In this document: positions 27,363 through 36,096 of the stretch, piece after piece | How positions within the stretch are numbered: the first letter of the stretch is position 1 | Layout: every line of letters starts with the position of its first letter | Assembly: GCA_900551745.1 (NCBI GenBank) | Contig: URXA01000003.1 | Span: 74,905 to 138,904 of the forward strand | Reading direction: 5' to 3' | From: an uncultured Phascolarctobacterium sp. | Lineage (GTDB): Bacteria; Bacillota; Negativicutes; Acidaminococcales; Acidaminococcaceae | DNA length: 64,000 nucleotides | Notes under the pieces: generated by a model | What the model was told of the DNA's origin: nothing | Database searches by the model: none | What the model saw: only the letters and a program-made list of their open reading frames with translations | Translations under genes and position numbers: made by a program

Positions 27363-27427
27363 CGAGTTACCTAGTTTCCTCTACTCGGCGCACTGCTTTG
27401 CTTTAATACTTTCCTCAACGCATTATA
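27363..27427 (-). promoter_or_regulatory. Promoter -10 and conserved leader element of ompM copy 3
   Basis: TATAAT lies at 27422-27427 (minus strand). The 22-base element identical to that of copy 2 lies at 27363-27384; here CGAGT/ACTCG flank it and can form a hairpin that presents AGAGGAAACTAGGTA as loop. The rest of 27430-27840 shows no gene; it holds the divergent korA promoter region. Confidence 0.6.
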
Positions 27428-27841
27428 AACAGGTTAAAAAACAATTATTATCCTATATATAATTCATTGTTTGGACATATTTTACATTATTTTCAGAATT
27501 ATTGCAAGTTGTTTTGTTAAAAATATAACTAACGATTGTATTTTTCTTTATTTTCGGATAATTCGCTGTTTTTACCAAAGCATTGCTGTGACCTGTTTGC
27601 CAGCAAAAAATTATTTTTACAGGCTATGCTTTTATAAATTACTTATTTATAGCCGTACTGCCGTATCTGCAGGCTATTTTCAACATATTTAAAAAGTTTT
27701 TAAATCTAATTGGTACTGCTATTTTCCGCAGAAATAGGTTAAACTATAGATACAGAAACTTATCTGCACAGGGTGAATTTTTTAAACTTCTCCCGGGTAA
27801 ATACCTGTACTAAAAAACCTTTTAATAAGGAGGGATATTGT

Positions 27842-29587
27842 ATGAAAAAACAAGAATTATCGTGGAAGGCCGGCGGCCAGCAGGGCGAAGGCTTAGAGAG
27901 CCTGGGTGAGATTTTCGCCGCAGCTTTATGCTCTCTGGGCTATGACGTGTATGGTTACCGTCAGTTTTCGTCCCGGATCAAGGGCGGCCACACCAGCTAT
28001 AAGCTGCGTATCGCCAACCATCCGGTAGCTACGATCGCCAGCAGCTGCAATCTGCTGATCGCGATGGACCCGGACACGTTGGAGGTGGATGCGCCTGAAC
28101 TGACAACTGAAGGCATTTTAGTTACCGATGCTGCCTGGCTGGAAGGTAAAAAGCCAAAGGTGCGCACTGTTGCTCTATCCTGGAACGAACTGAGCAAAGC
28201 AGACGGTAAAACACTGCCGAAAAACATTCTGGCTTTAGGCATCACCGCCGCTTTACTGGGCATCGCTACTGCCAAACTGCTGCCGCTGCTGGAAAAACAA
28301 TACGGCCGCAAAGGCGCCGAGGTCATGGAAACAAACCGCCTGGCGCTGGAAACAGGCTACGAATATATTAAAAATAATTATCATGATCTGCTGGCAGCCT
28401 TTACGATGCCGGAGCTGGAAAATCCACAGCCGAAGCTGTTTATGCTGGGCAATGAAGCAGTCGCTCTGGGGGCTTTGACCTCGGGCGCCAAATTCATGTC
28501 GGCCTATCCGATAACTCCCTCTTCAGAAATTATGGAATATATGGTAAAATACGCACCTGCCGAAGGCGGCGTAATGCTGCAGACGGAAGACGAGATCTCG
28601 GCCTGCACGATGGCGATCGGCGCAGCTTATGCCGGCGCCCGCGCTTTTACTGCGACAGCAGGCCCAGGCTTATCGCTGATGGCGGAAGCAATCGGCCTGG
28701 CGGAAATGACGGAGACCCCGCTGGTCGTGATCGATACACAGAGAGGCGGCCCCAGCACCGGCCTGCCGACCAAGCATGAGCAGTCGGACCTGATGGCAGC
28801 GATCTATAATACACACGGCGACACTGCCAAAATCGTTATTTCGCCTTCTTCTATAGAAGAATCTTTTTACGACACTTTTGAAGCCTTTAATCTGGCTGAA
28901 GAATATCAATGTCCGGTCATCGTGCTTTCTGACCTGCAGCTGTCTTTAGGCAAACAGTCCGTAACCAGCCTTGATTACGGCAAACTGCAGGTGCGGCGCG
29001 GCAAGCTGGTCAAGGACGGATTGCCGGAAATCAAATCGCCGGAGTATTTTAAACGCTATGATCTGGAAGCAGAAGGCAGCATTTCCATGCGAGTCCTGCC
29101 CGGTACACCCAACGGCATCAGCCTCGGCACCGGTCTGGAGCATGATGAGGTCGGCCGACCTTCTGAAAACAGGGCCATGCGTACAGCACAGTCCGATAAA
29201 CGCCTGCGCAAGGTCCGCAGCGTTGTTGACACATTTGAAAGCCCGCTTTATGAGGACGCTCCCTATCCGCAAAGCGATCTGCTGATCATTGGTATGGCAG
29301 GCACCCGCGCCGTCATCAGCGAAGTTACTGAGGAGCTGCGCGAAAAAGGCCTGCGCGTCAATCATGTCCAGGTTCGGCTGTTATCGCCCTTCCCGGTCTG
29401 CGCTCTCAACCATTATCTGCAGGAAGCGAAAAAAATCATCGTCGTCGAGCACAATGCCACAGCACAGCTGGCACGGCTGATAAAAATGAATGTCCCGCCC
29501 TGTCCGGAGCTGCATTCTATCTTAAAATACAACGGAGATATTTTCTATAAAGAAGAATTGCTGGCCAAATGCAAGGAGGTGCTGTAA
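27842..29587 (+). CDS. korA: 2-oxoacid:ferredoxin oxidoreductase, fused gamma-alpha subunit
   Basis: 581 residues from the ATG at 27842, with AAGGAGGG 7 bases upstream; the frame open from 27773 has no ribosome site. Residues ~1-190 are the gamma domain (GGQQGEGLESLGEIFAAAL, KGGHTSYKLRIA), followed by the pyrimidine-binding alpha domain (AYPITPSSEIMEYM, TATAGPGLSLMAEAIG) and a transketolase C-like domain near the end. This is the KorA/OorA arrangement of 2-oxoglutarate oxidoreductase, although other 2-oxoacids are possible. With korB it makes acyl-CoA, CO2 and reduced ferredoxin. korB starts 2 bases after the stop. GC content is clearly higher than in the polysaccharide island. Confidence 0.9.
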   Translation: MKKQELSWKAGGQQGEGLESLGEIFAAALCSLGYDVYGYRQFSSRIKGGHTSYKLRIANHPVATIASSCNLLIAMDPDTLEVDAPELTTEGILVTDAAWLEGKKPKVRTVALSWNELSKADGKTLPKNILALGITAALLGIATAKLLPLLEKQYGRKGAEVMETNRLALETGYEYIKNNYHDLLAAFTMPELENPQPKLFMLGNEAVALGALTSGAKFMSAYPITPSSEIMEYMVKYAPAEGGVMLQTEDEISACTMAIGAAYAGARAFTATAGPGLSLMAEAIGLAEMTETPLVVIDTQRGGPSTGLPTKHEQSDLMAAIYNTHGDTAKIVISPSSIEESFYDTFEAFNLAEEYQCPVIVLSDLQLSLGKQSVTSLDYGKLQVRRGKLVKDGLPEIKSPEYFKRYDLEAEGSISMRVLPGTPNGISLGTGLEHDEVGRPSENRAMRTAQSDKRLRKVRSVVDTFESPLYEDAPYPQSDLLIIGMAGTRAVISEVTEELREKGLRVNHVQVRLLSPFPVCALNHYLQEAKKIIVVEHNATAQLARLIKMNVPPCPELHSILKYNGDIFYKEELLAKCKEVL

Positions 29588-29588
29588 G

Positions 29589-30449
29589 ATGTCGACTTTA
29601 GCTAGTTTCCAAAATCAGGTAAAACCCAACTGGTGTCCGGGCTGCGGTGATTACGCAGTTCAAATGGCTCTGCAGCAGGCAGCAGTAAAACTAAATCTGG
29701 AACCGCATCAGCTGGCACTGGTTTCCGGCATTGGCTGCAGCGGCCGTATCGGCGGTTATCTATACGCCTACGGCATGCACACAACTCATGGCCGCGCTCT
29801 GCCTTTTGCCCAGGGCGTCAAGCTGGCAAACCCTGAATTGACCGTTATCGCCTGCGGCGGCGACGGCGACGGTTTTGCCATCGGCACAGCGCATACCATC
29901 CATGCAATACGCCGTAACGTCAATATCACTTATATCCTGATGGATAATCATGTCTATGGCCTTACCAAAGGTCAGACATCTCCCCGCAGTGATGTTGGCT
30001 TTAAAACCAAGACCACGCCGACAGGCAATATTGAGACCCCGATCGCTGCTTTGGAACTGGCTTTAGCTTCCGGAGCAACTTTTGTAGCGCAGGGCTTTTC
30101 AGCCCAGCTGCCGCAGCTGGTAGATCTGATCGTCGCAGCCGTACGTCACGAGGGTTTTTCCTTCGTCAATGTGTTCAGCCCCTGCGTAACTTTTAACCAT
30201 ACCAATACTTATGAATGGTTCCGCGAGCATCTGAGCGACGTCAAAGATATTGCCGGCTACGACCCGCATGATAAAGGTGCGGCCGCACGGCATATTATGG
30301 AAAAAGAAGGTATGCTGACCGGGCTGCTGTATGAAAGCGACCGCGCTTCTTACGAACAGGCCAGCGGCCTTGCCGGTTTCAACACTATTAAAAACGTTGA
30401 AAAAATGCCGCAGGCAAACTTTAACAAACTGCTGGAAGGTTTTAAGTAA
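29589..30449 (+). CDS. korB: 2-oxoacid:ferredoxin oxidoreductase, beta (TPP-binding) subunit
   Basis: 286 residues. WCPGCGDYAVQMAL and GIGCSGRIGGYLYAYG supply cysteines for the proximal 4Fe-4S cluster, and ACGGDGDGFAIGTAHTIHA with DNHVYGLTKGQTSP is the thiamine diphosphate/Mg site. It pairs with the gamma-alpha chain; no separate ferredoxin (delta) gene is present, as in the two-subunit KorAB type. The substrate, 2-oxoglutarate being most likely, is inferred from the family. A strong terminator follows. Confidence 0.92.
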   Translation: MSTLASFQNQVKPNWCPGCGDYAVQMALQQAAVKLNLEPHQLALVSGIGCSGRIGGYLYAYGMHTTHGRALPFAQGVKLANPELTVIACGGDGDGFAIGTAHTIHAIRRNVNITYILMDNHVYGLTKGQTSPRSDVGFKTKTTPTGNIETPIAALELALASGATFVAQGFSAQLPQLVDLIVAAVRHEGFSFVNVFSPCVTFNHTNTYEWFREHLSDVKDIAGYDPHDKGAAARHIMEKEGMLTGLLYESDRASYEQASGLAGFNTIKNVEKMPQANFNKLLEGFK

Positions 30450-30462
30450 AAAAATAAATCAA

Positions 30463-30500
30463 AACAGTAAAAGCCACCCCTAGGGGTGGCTTTTACTGTT
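30463..30500 (+). terminator. Terminator of korAB
   Basis: A perfect 18-bp stem (30463-30480 with 30483-30500) with a 2-base loop, rich in G/C at the tip and ending in TTTTACTGTT. Confidence 0.85.
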
Positions 30501-30585
30501 GCTGTAATAACTATCCTGTGAGCAGCGATAGTATTTATCGGGCAATAATGTTATAATAAAATAAATTTAACAGCAGGTGATAGTG

Positions 30586-30876
30586 ATGCAGTACGGTTTA
30601 AACGAGAAAATCATAACAGCAATAATCGCGTTAGCTCAGCAGCATGCTGTCAATAAAGTAATGCTTTTTGGCTCACGTGCGCGCGGCGACAATAAAGAAC
30701 GCAGTGATATAGATTTAGCTATCAGCGGCGGTAATACTGCTGTTTTTATCGCTGATGCGGAAACTGCTGTTCCTACCCTGCTGCAGCTGGACATCGTGGA
30801 CCTTGATAAACCGGTACAGCGCGAACTGCTGCTGGCTATAGAAAACGAAGGAGTTATTCTGTATGAAAAAGTTTGA
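30586..30876 (+). CDS. MNT-domain nucleotidyltransferase antitoxin
   Basis: 96 residues from the ATG at 30586 (AGCAGG upstream). It carries the minimal nucleotidyltransferase signature GSX10DXD at residues 29-43: GSRARG followed by SDIDLAI. Family knowledge: MntA-type antitoxins neutralise the partner HEPT toxin by adding AMP to a tyrosine of its RX4HXY motif (type VII systems). The 3' end overlaps the HEPT gene by 14 bases, as is usual for these pairs. All metal-binding residues are present, so it looks active. Confidence 0.87.
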   Translation: MQYGLNEKIITAIIALAQQHAVNKVMLFGSRARGDNKERSDIDLAISGGNTAVFIADAETAVPTLLQLDIVDLDKPVQRELLLAIENEGVILYEKV

Positions 30877-31252
30877 CAATTTCTGCCGGGCCCTGACCAA
30901 TCTTGAAAAAATCTCCAACTATCAAAAGCCCTATGATACTGTCGTACTGACAGGCATGACTGCTTTATATGAGATTTGTTTTGAGCAGGCATGGAAAGCC
31001 ATGAAAGAAATACTGGAACAACAGGGTTTCAGTGAAAATAAAACCGGATCACCAAGGCAGGTTTTAAAAACAGCTTATCAGGCAGGCATGATCAACAACG
31101 AAGAAGTATGGCTGCAGGCGCTGCAGGCACGTAATAATGTGGCTCACGCTTACAATGAAGCCATTGCCCAAAATATCGTCAGAGAAAGCCAGGAAATCTA
31201 CATTGCTATGTTCCGAGATCTTAAAACGACTTTAGAAACAAACTGGTTATAA
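30863..31252 (+). CDS. HEPT-domain toxin (HI0074 / nucleotidyltransferase substrate-binding family)
   Basis: 129 residues, all-helical. The active-site motif RX4HXY is intact as Arg90, His95 and Tyr97 (ARNNVAHAYNE); Tyr97 is the expected AMPylation target. In known pairs the HEPT protein is an RNase, often attacking tRNA or mRNA, kept inactive by the MNT partner. It has AAGGAG 9 bases upstream. Here the antitoxin gene comes first, which favours tight control. No other mobile or defence genes are adjacent. Confidence 0.85.
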   Translation: MKKFDNFCRALTNLEKISNYQKPYDTVVLTGMTALYEICFEQAWKAMKEILEQQGFSENKTGSPRQVLKTAYQAGMINNEEVWLQALQARNNVAHAYNEAIAQNIVRESQEIYIAMFRDLKTTLETNWL

Positions 31253-31254
31253 AA

Positions 31255-31288
31255 AACAACGCCGGATCTATTTAGATCCGGCGTTGTT
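31255..31288. terminator. Bidirectional terminator between the HEPT gene and gltS
   Basis: A perfect 15-bp stem (31255-31269 with 31274-31288), loop TATTT-like, flanked by A-run and T-run, between converging genes. Confidence 0.9.
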
Positions 31289-31302
31289 TTTTATAACGTC
31301 AG

Positions 31303-32496
31303 TTAAAACATATTCAAAAACAGGGTAATAATAAAGGCATTGATAAAATCAATGAACAGACTGCCGACCAAAGGGACGATAAAATAGGCTTTAGGCGCCG
31401 GCCCGTAACGTGCAACGATAGCATTCATATTGGCCATGGCATTAGGCGTAGCACCCATACCGAAGCCGCAGCCGGCAGCGGTAATAACAGCGGCCTCATA
31501 ATCGCGCCCCATTAAATTGAAAATAATAAAGCGGGCGAACAAAGCCATCATCGCAGTCTGCGCCAGCAGCATTACCACCAGCGGCAGTGCCAGTTCGCTG
31601 AGCTGCCACAATTTCAGGCCCATAAGTGCCATTGACAGGAAGATCGACAGCGACACGCTGCCCATAACATCGATTTCTTTGGAAAAAACTTCGTACCTTC
31701 CAGTCAGATCGGACAGGTTGCGAATAACGGCAGCTGCCAGCATCGCACCAATGTACGACGGAAAAGTAACACCAAAAGATGTTATCAGGCCTGTGATCCA
31801 GGAACCGATACCCATTGCAACCAAAAGCTGACCTATGCCGAAAAGAAAATACTCTTTATCGACAGCATAGGCTTCCTTCCCGACAACAGGAGTTTTATGC
31901 ACCGGCTCCTGCACACATTCAAAACAGAAAAGATTGTCTTTATCGATCAGATAGCGGGCGATCGGCCCGCCGATAACGCTGCCCATAACCAGACCGAAGG
32001 TTGCCGCAGCAATCGCCACAGTCGCCGCCCCCTGCGCGCCCATCTGTTCAAGCAGGGGGCCGAAGGAACCAGCCGTACCATGCCCGCCGACCATCGGGAT
32101 CGACCCGGTCGCCATACCGATCAGCGGCCCCAAATTAAAAACCGAGGCCAGTCCGATACCAACAAGGTTCTGCAGAACGATAAGCACGGCGCAGACAGCG
32201 ACCAGCTTCAAAACGCTGAGTCCGCCTTCTTTCAGCATACGCAAGCTGGCCGTATAACCAATGCTGGTAAAAAACATCGTCATAAAAAATCCCTGCAGTG
32301 ATGTATCCAGCGTCAAATGCCAAAAGCCTCCGGTCGTCATGACCAGATTCAGCAGAGAAAACAGAACGCCGCCGATAACCGGAGCCGGGATACAGTACTG
32401 GTCAAAAATATTGAACCTGCGTTTTAAACGCAGGCCAACATAGTATACAACTACTGCTACAGCAGTCATTTGATACATATCCAAATCAATATTCAT
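31303..32496 (-). CDS. gltS: Sodium/glutamate symporter
   Basis: 397 residues with about ten hydrophobic segments. YYVGLRLKRRFNIFDQYCIP, then PAPVIGGVL, SIPMVGGHGTAGSFGPLLEQ and the mirrored GCGFGMGATPNAMANM are the paired signature loops of the GltS (ESS) family. It imports L- or D-glutamate with Na+, which fits an amino-acid-using anaerobe. Single gene; trxB ends upstream with 44 bases between. Ribosome site AAGGA is unusually far from the ATG. Confidence 0.93.
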   Translation of the reverse strand: MNIDLDMYQMTAVAVVVYYVGLRLKRRFNIFDQYCIPAPVIGGVLFSLLNLVMTTGGFWHLTLDTSLQGFFMTMFFTSIGYTASLRMLKEGGLSVLKLVAVCAVLIVLQNLVGIGLASVFNLGPLIGMATGSIPMVGGHGTAGSFGPLLEQMGAQGAATVAIAAATFGLVMGSVIGGPIARYLIDKDNLFCFECVQEPVHKTPVVGKEAYAVDKEYFLFGIGQLLVAMGIGSWITGLITSFGVTFPSYIGAMLAAAVIRNLSDLTGRYEVFSKEIDVMGSVSLSIFLSMALMGLKLWQLSELALPLVVMLLAQTAMMALFARFIIFNLMGRDYEAAVITAAGCGFGMGATPNAMANMNAIVARYGPAPKAYFIVPLVGSLFIDFINAFIITLFLNMF

Positions 32497-32540
32497 CAGG
32501 TATCACGATCCTTAAAAAGATTGTTCCACCCATTCGTCCA

Positions 32541-33470
32541 TCATAAAAGGTCGATGTAATCGCAGGCCGCCAAAGCAGCTTCCGTACCATCAGCGGCAGC
32601 CGTCGTCAGCTGGCGCACCTTTTTAACGCGTCCGTCGCCGGCAGCATAAATGCCGGGACAGGAAGTCGCACAATTTTCATCAGTTTTAATGTAACCATAA
32701 GCGTCCAGCTCAACCAAAGACGCGAAAGCTTTATTATCCGGAACATGGCCGATAGCGATAAAAACGGCATCGACATCCAGCGTCTGTTCCGCGCCGCTGA
32801 CCTTATTGCGGATCCCCAGCGACTCCAGCCGTTCAGAGCCATTGATAGCTGTTACTTCACTATCCAGAACGAAAACAACGTTATCATGCTCCTGCAGCTT
32901 TTCCAGCAACCGTTTTTCACCGCTGAAAGTATCGCTGCGATGGATGAGATAAACCTTTTTACTGGTAAAGCTCAATACCAGCGCATCATCGAGCGCCGTA
33001 TTACCGCCGCCGACAACGGCCACGTTTTTATCTTTAAAAAAGGCGCCGTCACAGGTAGCGCAGTAGGAAACGCCGGAACCAATAAAACGGTCTTCATTTT
33101 CCAGGCCCAACGGACGTACCCGCGCGCCGGTCGCCAGAATTACTGCTTTCGCAAGCAGCTCGCCGCCATATTCAGTCTGTACACCTTTATGGCTGCCGTA
33201 ATCCTGCAGTCCGGTCACTTTATCGTAAACGATTTCCGCACCCATTTTGATAGCCTGATTATAAAGTGCTTCGGCAAATTCAAAACCGGCAATAGATTCA
33301 AACCCGGGAAAATTCTCTACATGTGAAGCATTGATGATCTGCCCGCCCTGCAAATACTGCTCGACCAGTTTGACAGATTTACCTGCACGAGCGGCATAGA
33401 CTGCCGCCGTCAAGCCCGCAGTTCCTGCGCCGACGATCAAAACATCCGTCATGATTTGTTTTTCAGTCAT
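32541..33470 (-). CDS. trxB: Thioredoxin reductase
   Basis: 309 residues from the ATG at 33470. The FAD-binding VLIVGAGTAGLTAAVYAARA, the redox-active Cys137-Ala-Thr-Cys140 in SYCATCDGAFF and the NADPH-binding VVGGGNTALDDAL are in the expected order, with GIYAAGDGR near the C-terminus. It reduces thioredoxin with NADPH. It follows trxA by 25 bases, so the pair is an operon. The upstream in-frame TTG at 33494 is rejected because GCGGTG precedes the ATG. Confidence 0.93.
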   Translation of the reverse strand: MTEKQIMTDVLIVGAGTAGLTAAVYAARAGKSVKLVEQYLQGGQIINASHVENFPGFESIAGFEFAEALYNQAIKMGAEIVYDKVTGLQDYGSHKGVQTEYGGELLAKAVILATGARVRPLGLENEDRFIGSGVSYCATCDGAFFKDKNVAVVGGGNTALDDALVLSFTSKKVYLIHRSDTFSGEKRLLEKLQEHDNVVFVLDSEVTAINGSERLESLGIRNKVSGAEQTLDVDAVFIAIGHVPDNKAFASLVELDAYGYIKTDENCATSCPGIYAAGDGRVKKVRQLTTAAADGTEAALAACDYIDLL

Positions 33471-33495
33471 AGTTTCACCGCTTCCCAGCCGCAAT

Positions 33496-33804
33496 TTATT
33501 TCAGCATTGCCAAAATAGCCGGCTTCGGCTGTACGCCGACAGAACGTTTCACTTCCTTGCCGCCTTCAAACACGACAAGGGTAGGAATCGTTTCAACTTT
33601 ATACTTTGCTGCCAGATCCTGATTGGCATCAACATCGATCTTGCAGACTTTCACATCAGTCAGTTCGCTGCCCAGCTGATCAATAACCGGTCCCAGCATA
33701 CGGCAGGGGCCGCACCAGGATGCCCAAAAATCTACAAGGACTTTCCCCTCAGCCTGCATAACTTCTTTTTCGAAAGTTTCATTAGTAATATGTACAACTG
33801 CCAT
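33496..33804 (-). CDS. trxA: Thioredoxin
   Basis: 102 residues from the ATG at 33804 (AAGGAGCG upstream), a full-length small thioredoxin. The active site is Cys31-Gly-Pro-Cys34 in FWASWCGPCRMLGPV, and the cis-proline loop VETIPTLVVFEGGKEV is present. It donates electrons to ribonucleotide reductase, peroxiredoxins and similar targets. trxB follows in the same operon. Confidence 0.95.
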   Translation of the reverse strand: MAVVHITNETFEKEVMQAEGKVLVDFWASWCGPCRMLGPVIDQLGSELTDVKVCKIDVDANQDLAAKYKVETIPTLVVFEGGKEVKRSVGVQPKPAILAMLK

Positions 33805-33936
33805 AATAATCGCTCCTTTTATCAATATATTTTATTTATATCTTAATTTTAACCATTAATGATTATAATTGCAACAAATAATAATTACATTATCATTGTT
33901 AAAATATCAATAAATTTTTTCTGATCAGCTGTAAAC

Positions 33937-33977
33937 TAAAAGCACTTTACCGGTCTCTACCCGGCAAAGTGCTTTTA
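33937..33977. terminator. Terminator after the PAS-GGDEF gene
   Basis: A 17-bp stem with one mismatch (33937-33953 with 33961-33977) around a 7-base loop, followed by T residues; it separates this gene from trxA. Confidence 0.85.
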
Positions 33978-33980
33978 TAT

Positions 33981-35555
33981 TTATTTATGATATATTTTAT
34001 ACTGTTTCTTGCCGTTTCTTTTGGCTTCATATAAGGCAGCGTCACTCTGACGTATCAGCAGGTCGACGTCCGTAAGCGCAGTACTGACGGCAATGCCGAT
34101 ACTGGCCGACAGCACGGCAAACTTAGCATTGTCGGCAATCGTCTGCTGCAGACTGTTCAAAAACCTTTCTGCCAAAATTGCCAGCTCCGCATCTGTTTTC
34201 AAACCTAAAACCACAGCTAAAAACTCGTCGCCGCCGACACGGGCAATAAATTCAGCGCCGAAGGTCTGCTTCAGCAGCTTGGCTACCATTACCAAAACCG
34301 TATCGCCGGCCTGATGTCCATATTCATCGTTGATCTTTTTAAAATTATCAAGGTCGATATAAAAAAGGTTGACATGCTTAGACATGATTTTATTACGCGT
34401 CATATATTCATAAAAATAACGGCGGTTATAAAGATCTGTCAGCTGGTCGGTATTGGCACTGTAAATAATTTTCTTTTCCAGCTGCCGTTCAACGGTTACA
34501 TCGCGGCACATGCACAGCATACCTACAGCCGTACCAAAAACATCAAAAATAGGTTTTTCGTAAATCTCCAGATTTTTTTCACGCCGTCCGACAAGCACTT
34601 TTGCATCGGCGTAGCCTTTGGCGTTGATCTCACTCATGTCAGCTAAATTCTGCTGTTTCCACTGCTGATATTCCTGCCCGATCATAGCTTCTTTTCCTTC
34701 TGCAAAATACTGCGAGCAGATGTCATTGGCATTGATGATCTTACCGGCCTCGTTAGTCAGCAAAACAGCAAAGGGAAGATTCCGCAGGATAACCTCCAGC
34801 TCCGCTCCCATATTTTCCAGATCAGTGACATCATGTGCGATGCCAACAGTACCTATCAACTGTTCGTTATCATCAAAAATAGGTGACTTATAGGTCTTGA
34901 ACTGCCGCATTCCATGCTTAGTTTTGACCTTTTCGTCGAAAATACAGGTTTTCCTTTCCTGCAGGACGATCTCTTCCGATTCCAAACAAATATACTCACC
35001 CTGCTCGTATTCTTCTTTTTTCATATCCCAAATATAATAATGACCGCGGCCTTCGATATCTGCCTTGGTCTTGCCAACGGCGCGGCAAAAACTGTCATTG
35101 ACCTTTAAATGCGCGCCGCGGATATCCTTAAACCATATCAAGCGGGGAATACCGTCGATCCCGGTATCAAGATAACGCTGCGCCAAATTACGGTCTTTAA
35201 TAATTTTGATATGTTCAAAAAGCCTGTGCAGCCTAAAAGTCACAAAAGCTTCAGTGCATGGCCTGATCCAAAGATCTGTCAAAGGCTGATAAACAGCTGT
35301 ATCCAGCTGCTCTGCAGTTTGCGGCTCAGTACAAAAAACTATCGCGGCATCCGGCTTAGAGTTTTTGGCAACATCTGCCAAAACAGCTTCTGATAATTCA
35401 CAGATAATAACATCGGCAGTTTCAACAGCTGCGTCTGCCGACTGCCTTAAAAGCAGCTCGTGCTCAAAGCCAGCTAAAGGCTCCTGCGCACTGACAACAT
35501 CATATATACGATTATCCTGACTTAAAATCAATACCTGCAGTTTATAATGATACAC
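33981..35555 (-). CDS. PAS-PAS-GGDEF diguanylate cyclase
   Basis: 524 residues, no membrane segment. Residues ~1-125 look like a degenerate receiver domain (VLILSQDNRIYDVV, then VIICELSEAV) without a clear phospho-Asp. Two PAS domains follow at ~130-250 and ~255-360. The C-terminal cyclase has DQLTDLYNRRYF, DLDNFKKINDEYGHQAGD and an intact GGDEF in RVGGDEFLAVV. It would make c-di-GMP in response to a small ligand or redox state. No RxxD inhibitory site is evident just before GGDEF (it reads GAEFIARV). It is monocistronic. Confidence 0.9.
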   Translation of the reverse strand: MYHYKLQVLILSQDNRIYDVVSAQEPLAGFEHELLLRQSADAAVETADVIICELSEAVLADVAKNSKPDAAIVFCTEPQTAEQLDTAVYQPLTDLWIRPCTEAFVTFRLHRLFEHIKIIKDRNLAQRYLDTGIDGIPRLIWFKDIRGAHLKVNDSFCRAVGKTKADIEGRGHYYIWDMKKEEYEQGEYICLESEEIVLQERKTCIFDEKVKTKHGMRQFKTYKSPIFDDNEQLIGTVGIAHDVTDLENMGAELEVILRNLPFAVLLTNEAGKIINANDICSQYFAEGKEAMIGQEYQQWKQQNLADMSEINAKGYADAKVLVGRREKNLEIYEKPIFDVFGTAVGMLCMCRDVTVERQLEKKIIYSANTDQLTDLYNRRYFYEYMTRNKIMSKHVNLFYIDLDNFKKINDEYGHQAGDTVLVMVAKLLKQTFGAEFIARVGGDEFLAVVLGLKTDAELAILAERFLNSLQQTIADNAKFAVLSASIGIAVSTALTDVDLLIRQSDAALYEAKRNGKKQYKIYHK

Positions 35556-35740
35556 GTTTTCACATCCAACTTTTTAATTTCTCATAAATTATTACACAAG
35601 CATATTATTAAAAATATTCTAATTATTTTATTTATATTACATTAAATTATATGCTATTAATTCTTTTTTGTCTACGTTTTCAGCAACATCAGTCTTCCTA
35701 TCCTAACGATTATCTATATAATCGATTTACATCAGTTTTT

Positions 35741-35960
35741 TCAATCATCTGCACGATCCTCCGAGCCTGACGACTGCACAGAAATATCAAAATGATGTTC
35801 TGACTCATACTCATATTCCAATGCTCCCATACCGCTGCTTCCAACTATTTCCGCAGACCTAAACTAACTAACCTGCATTCGCACCACTTAATCCAAACAC
35901 GCCTAAGCTGAAACTATACTTCAAATTTCCCAAAGATCGTTTTTTAATAGCAAAATATTT
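35741..35960 (-). pseudogene. Possible decayed outer-membrane/autotransporter fragment
   Basis: The 540-base gap 35556-36096 has no intact gene. On the minus strand two short open pieces in different frames read like beta-barrel strands: NLKYSFSLGVFGLSGANAG followed by a stop at 35868, then GALEYEYESEHHFDISVQ ending at 35741. Alternating aromatic residues and the YEYEYE pattern recall the C-terminal strands of autotransporters. No start or ribosome site; low confidence. Confidence 0.3.
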
Positions 35961-35969
35961 GTTTGAATC

Positions 35970-35999
35970 AAAAAAAAACTCCAACACATAGTGCTGGAG
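35970..35999 (-). terminator. Terminator of the SLC13 carrier gene
   Basis: On the minus strand CTCCAGCAC/GTGTTGGAG forms a 9-bp stem with one G-T pair and is followed by eight T. A second hairpin (GTTATTGTG/CACAATAAC at 36011-36041) lies just before it. Confidence 0.85.
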
Positions 36000-36096
36000 C
36001 ATGAACTAGAGTTATTGTGCCATGTCTCAAAACACAATAACGCAGTTCAAAAAATATATTAAAATTTATTATCATCAAAGTGTAAGATTAATTCAA

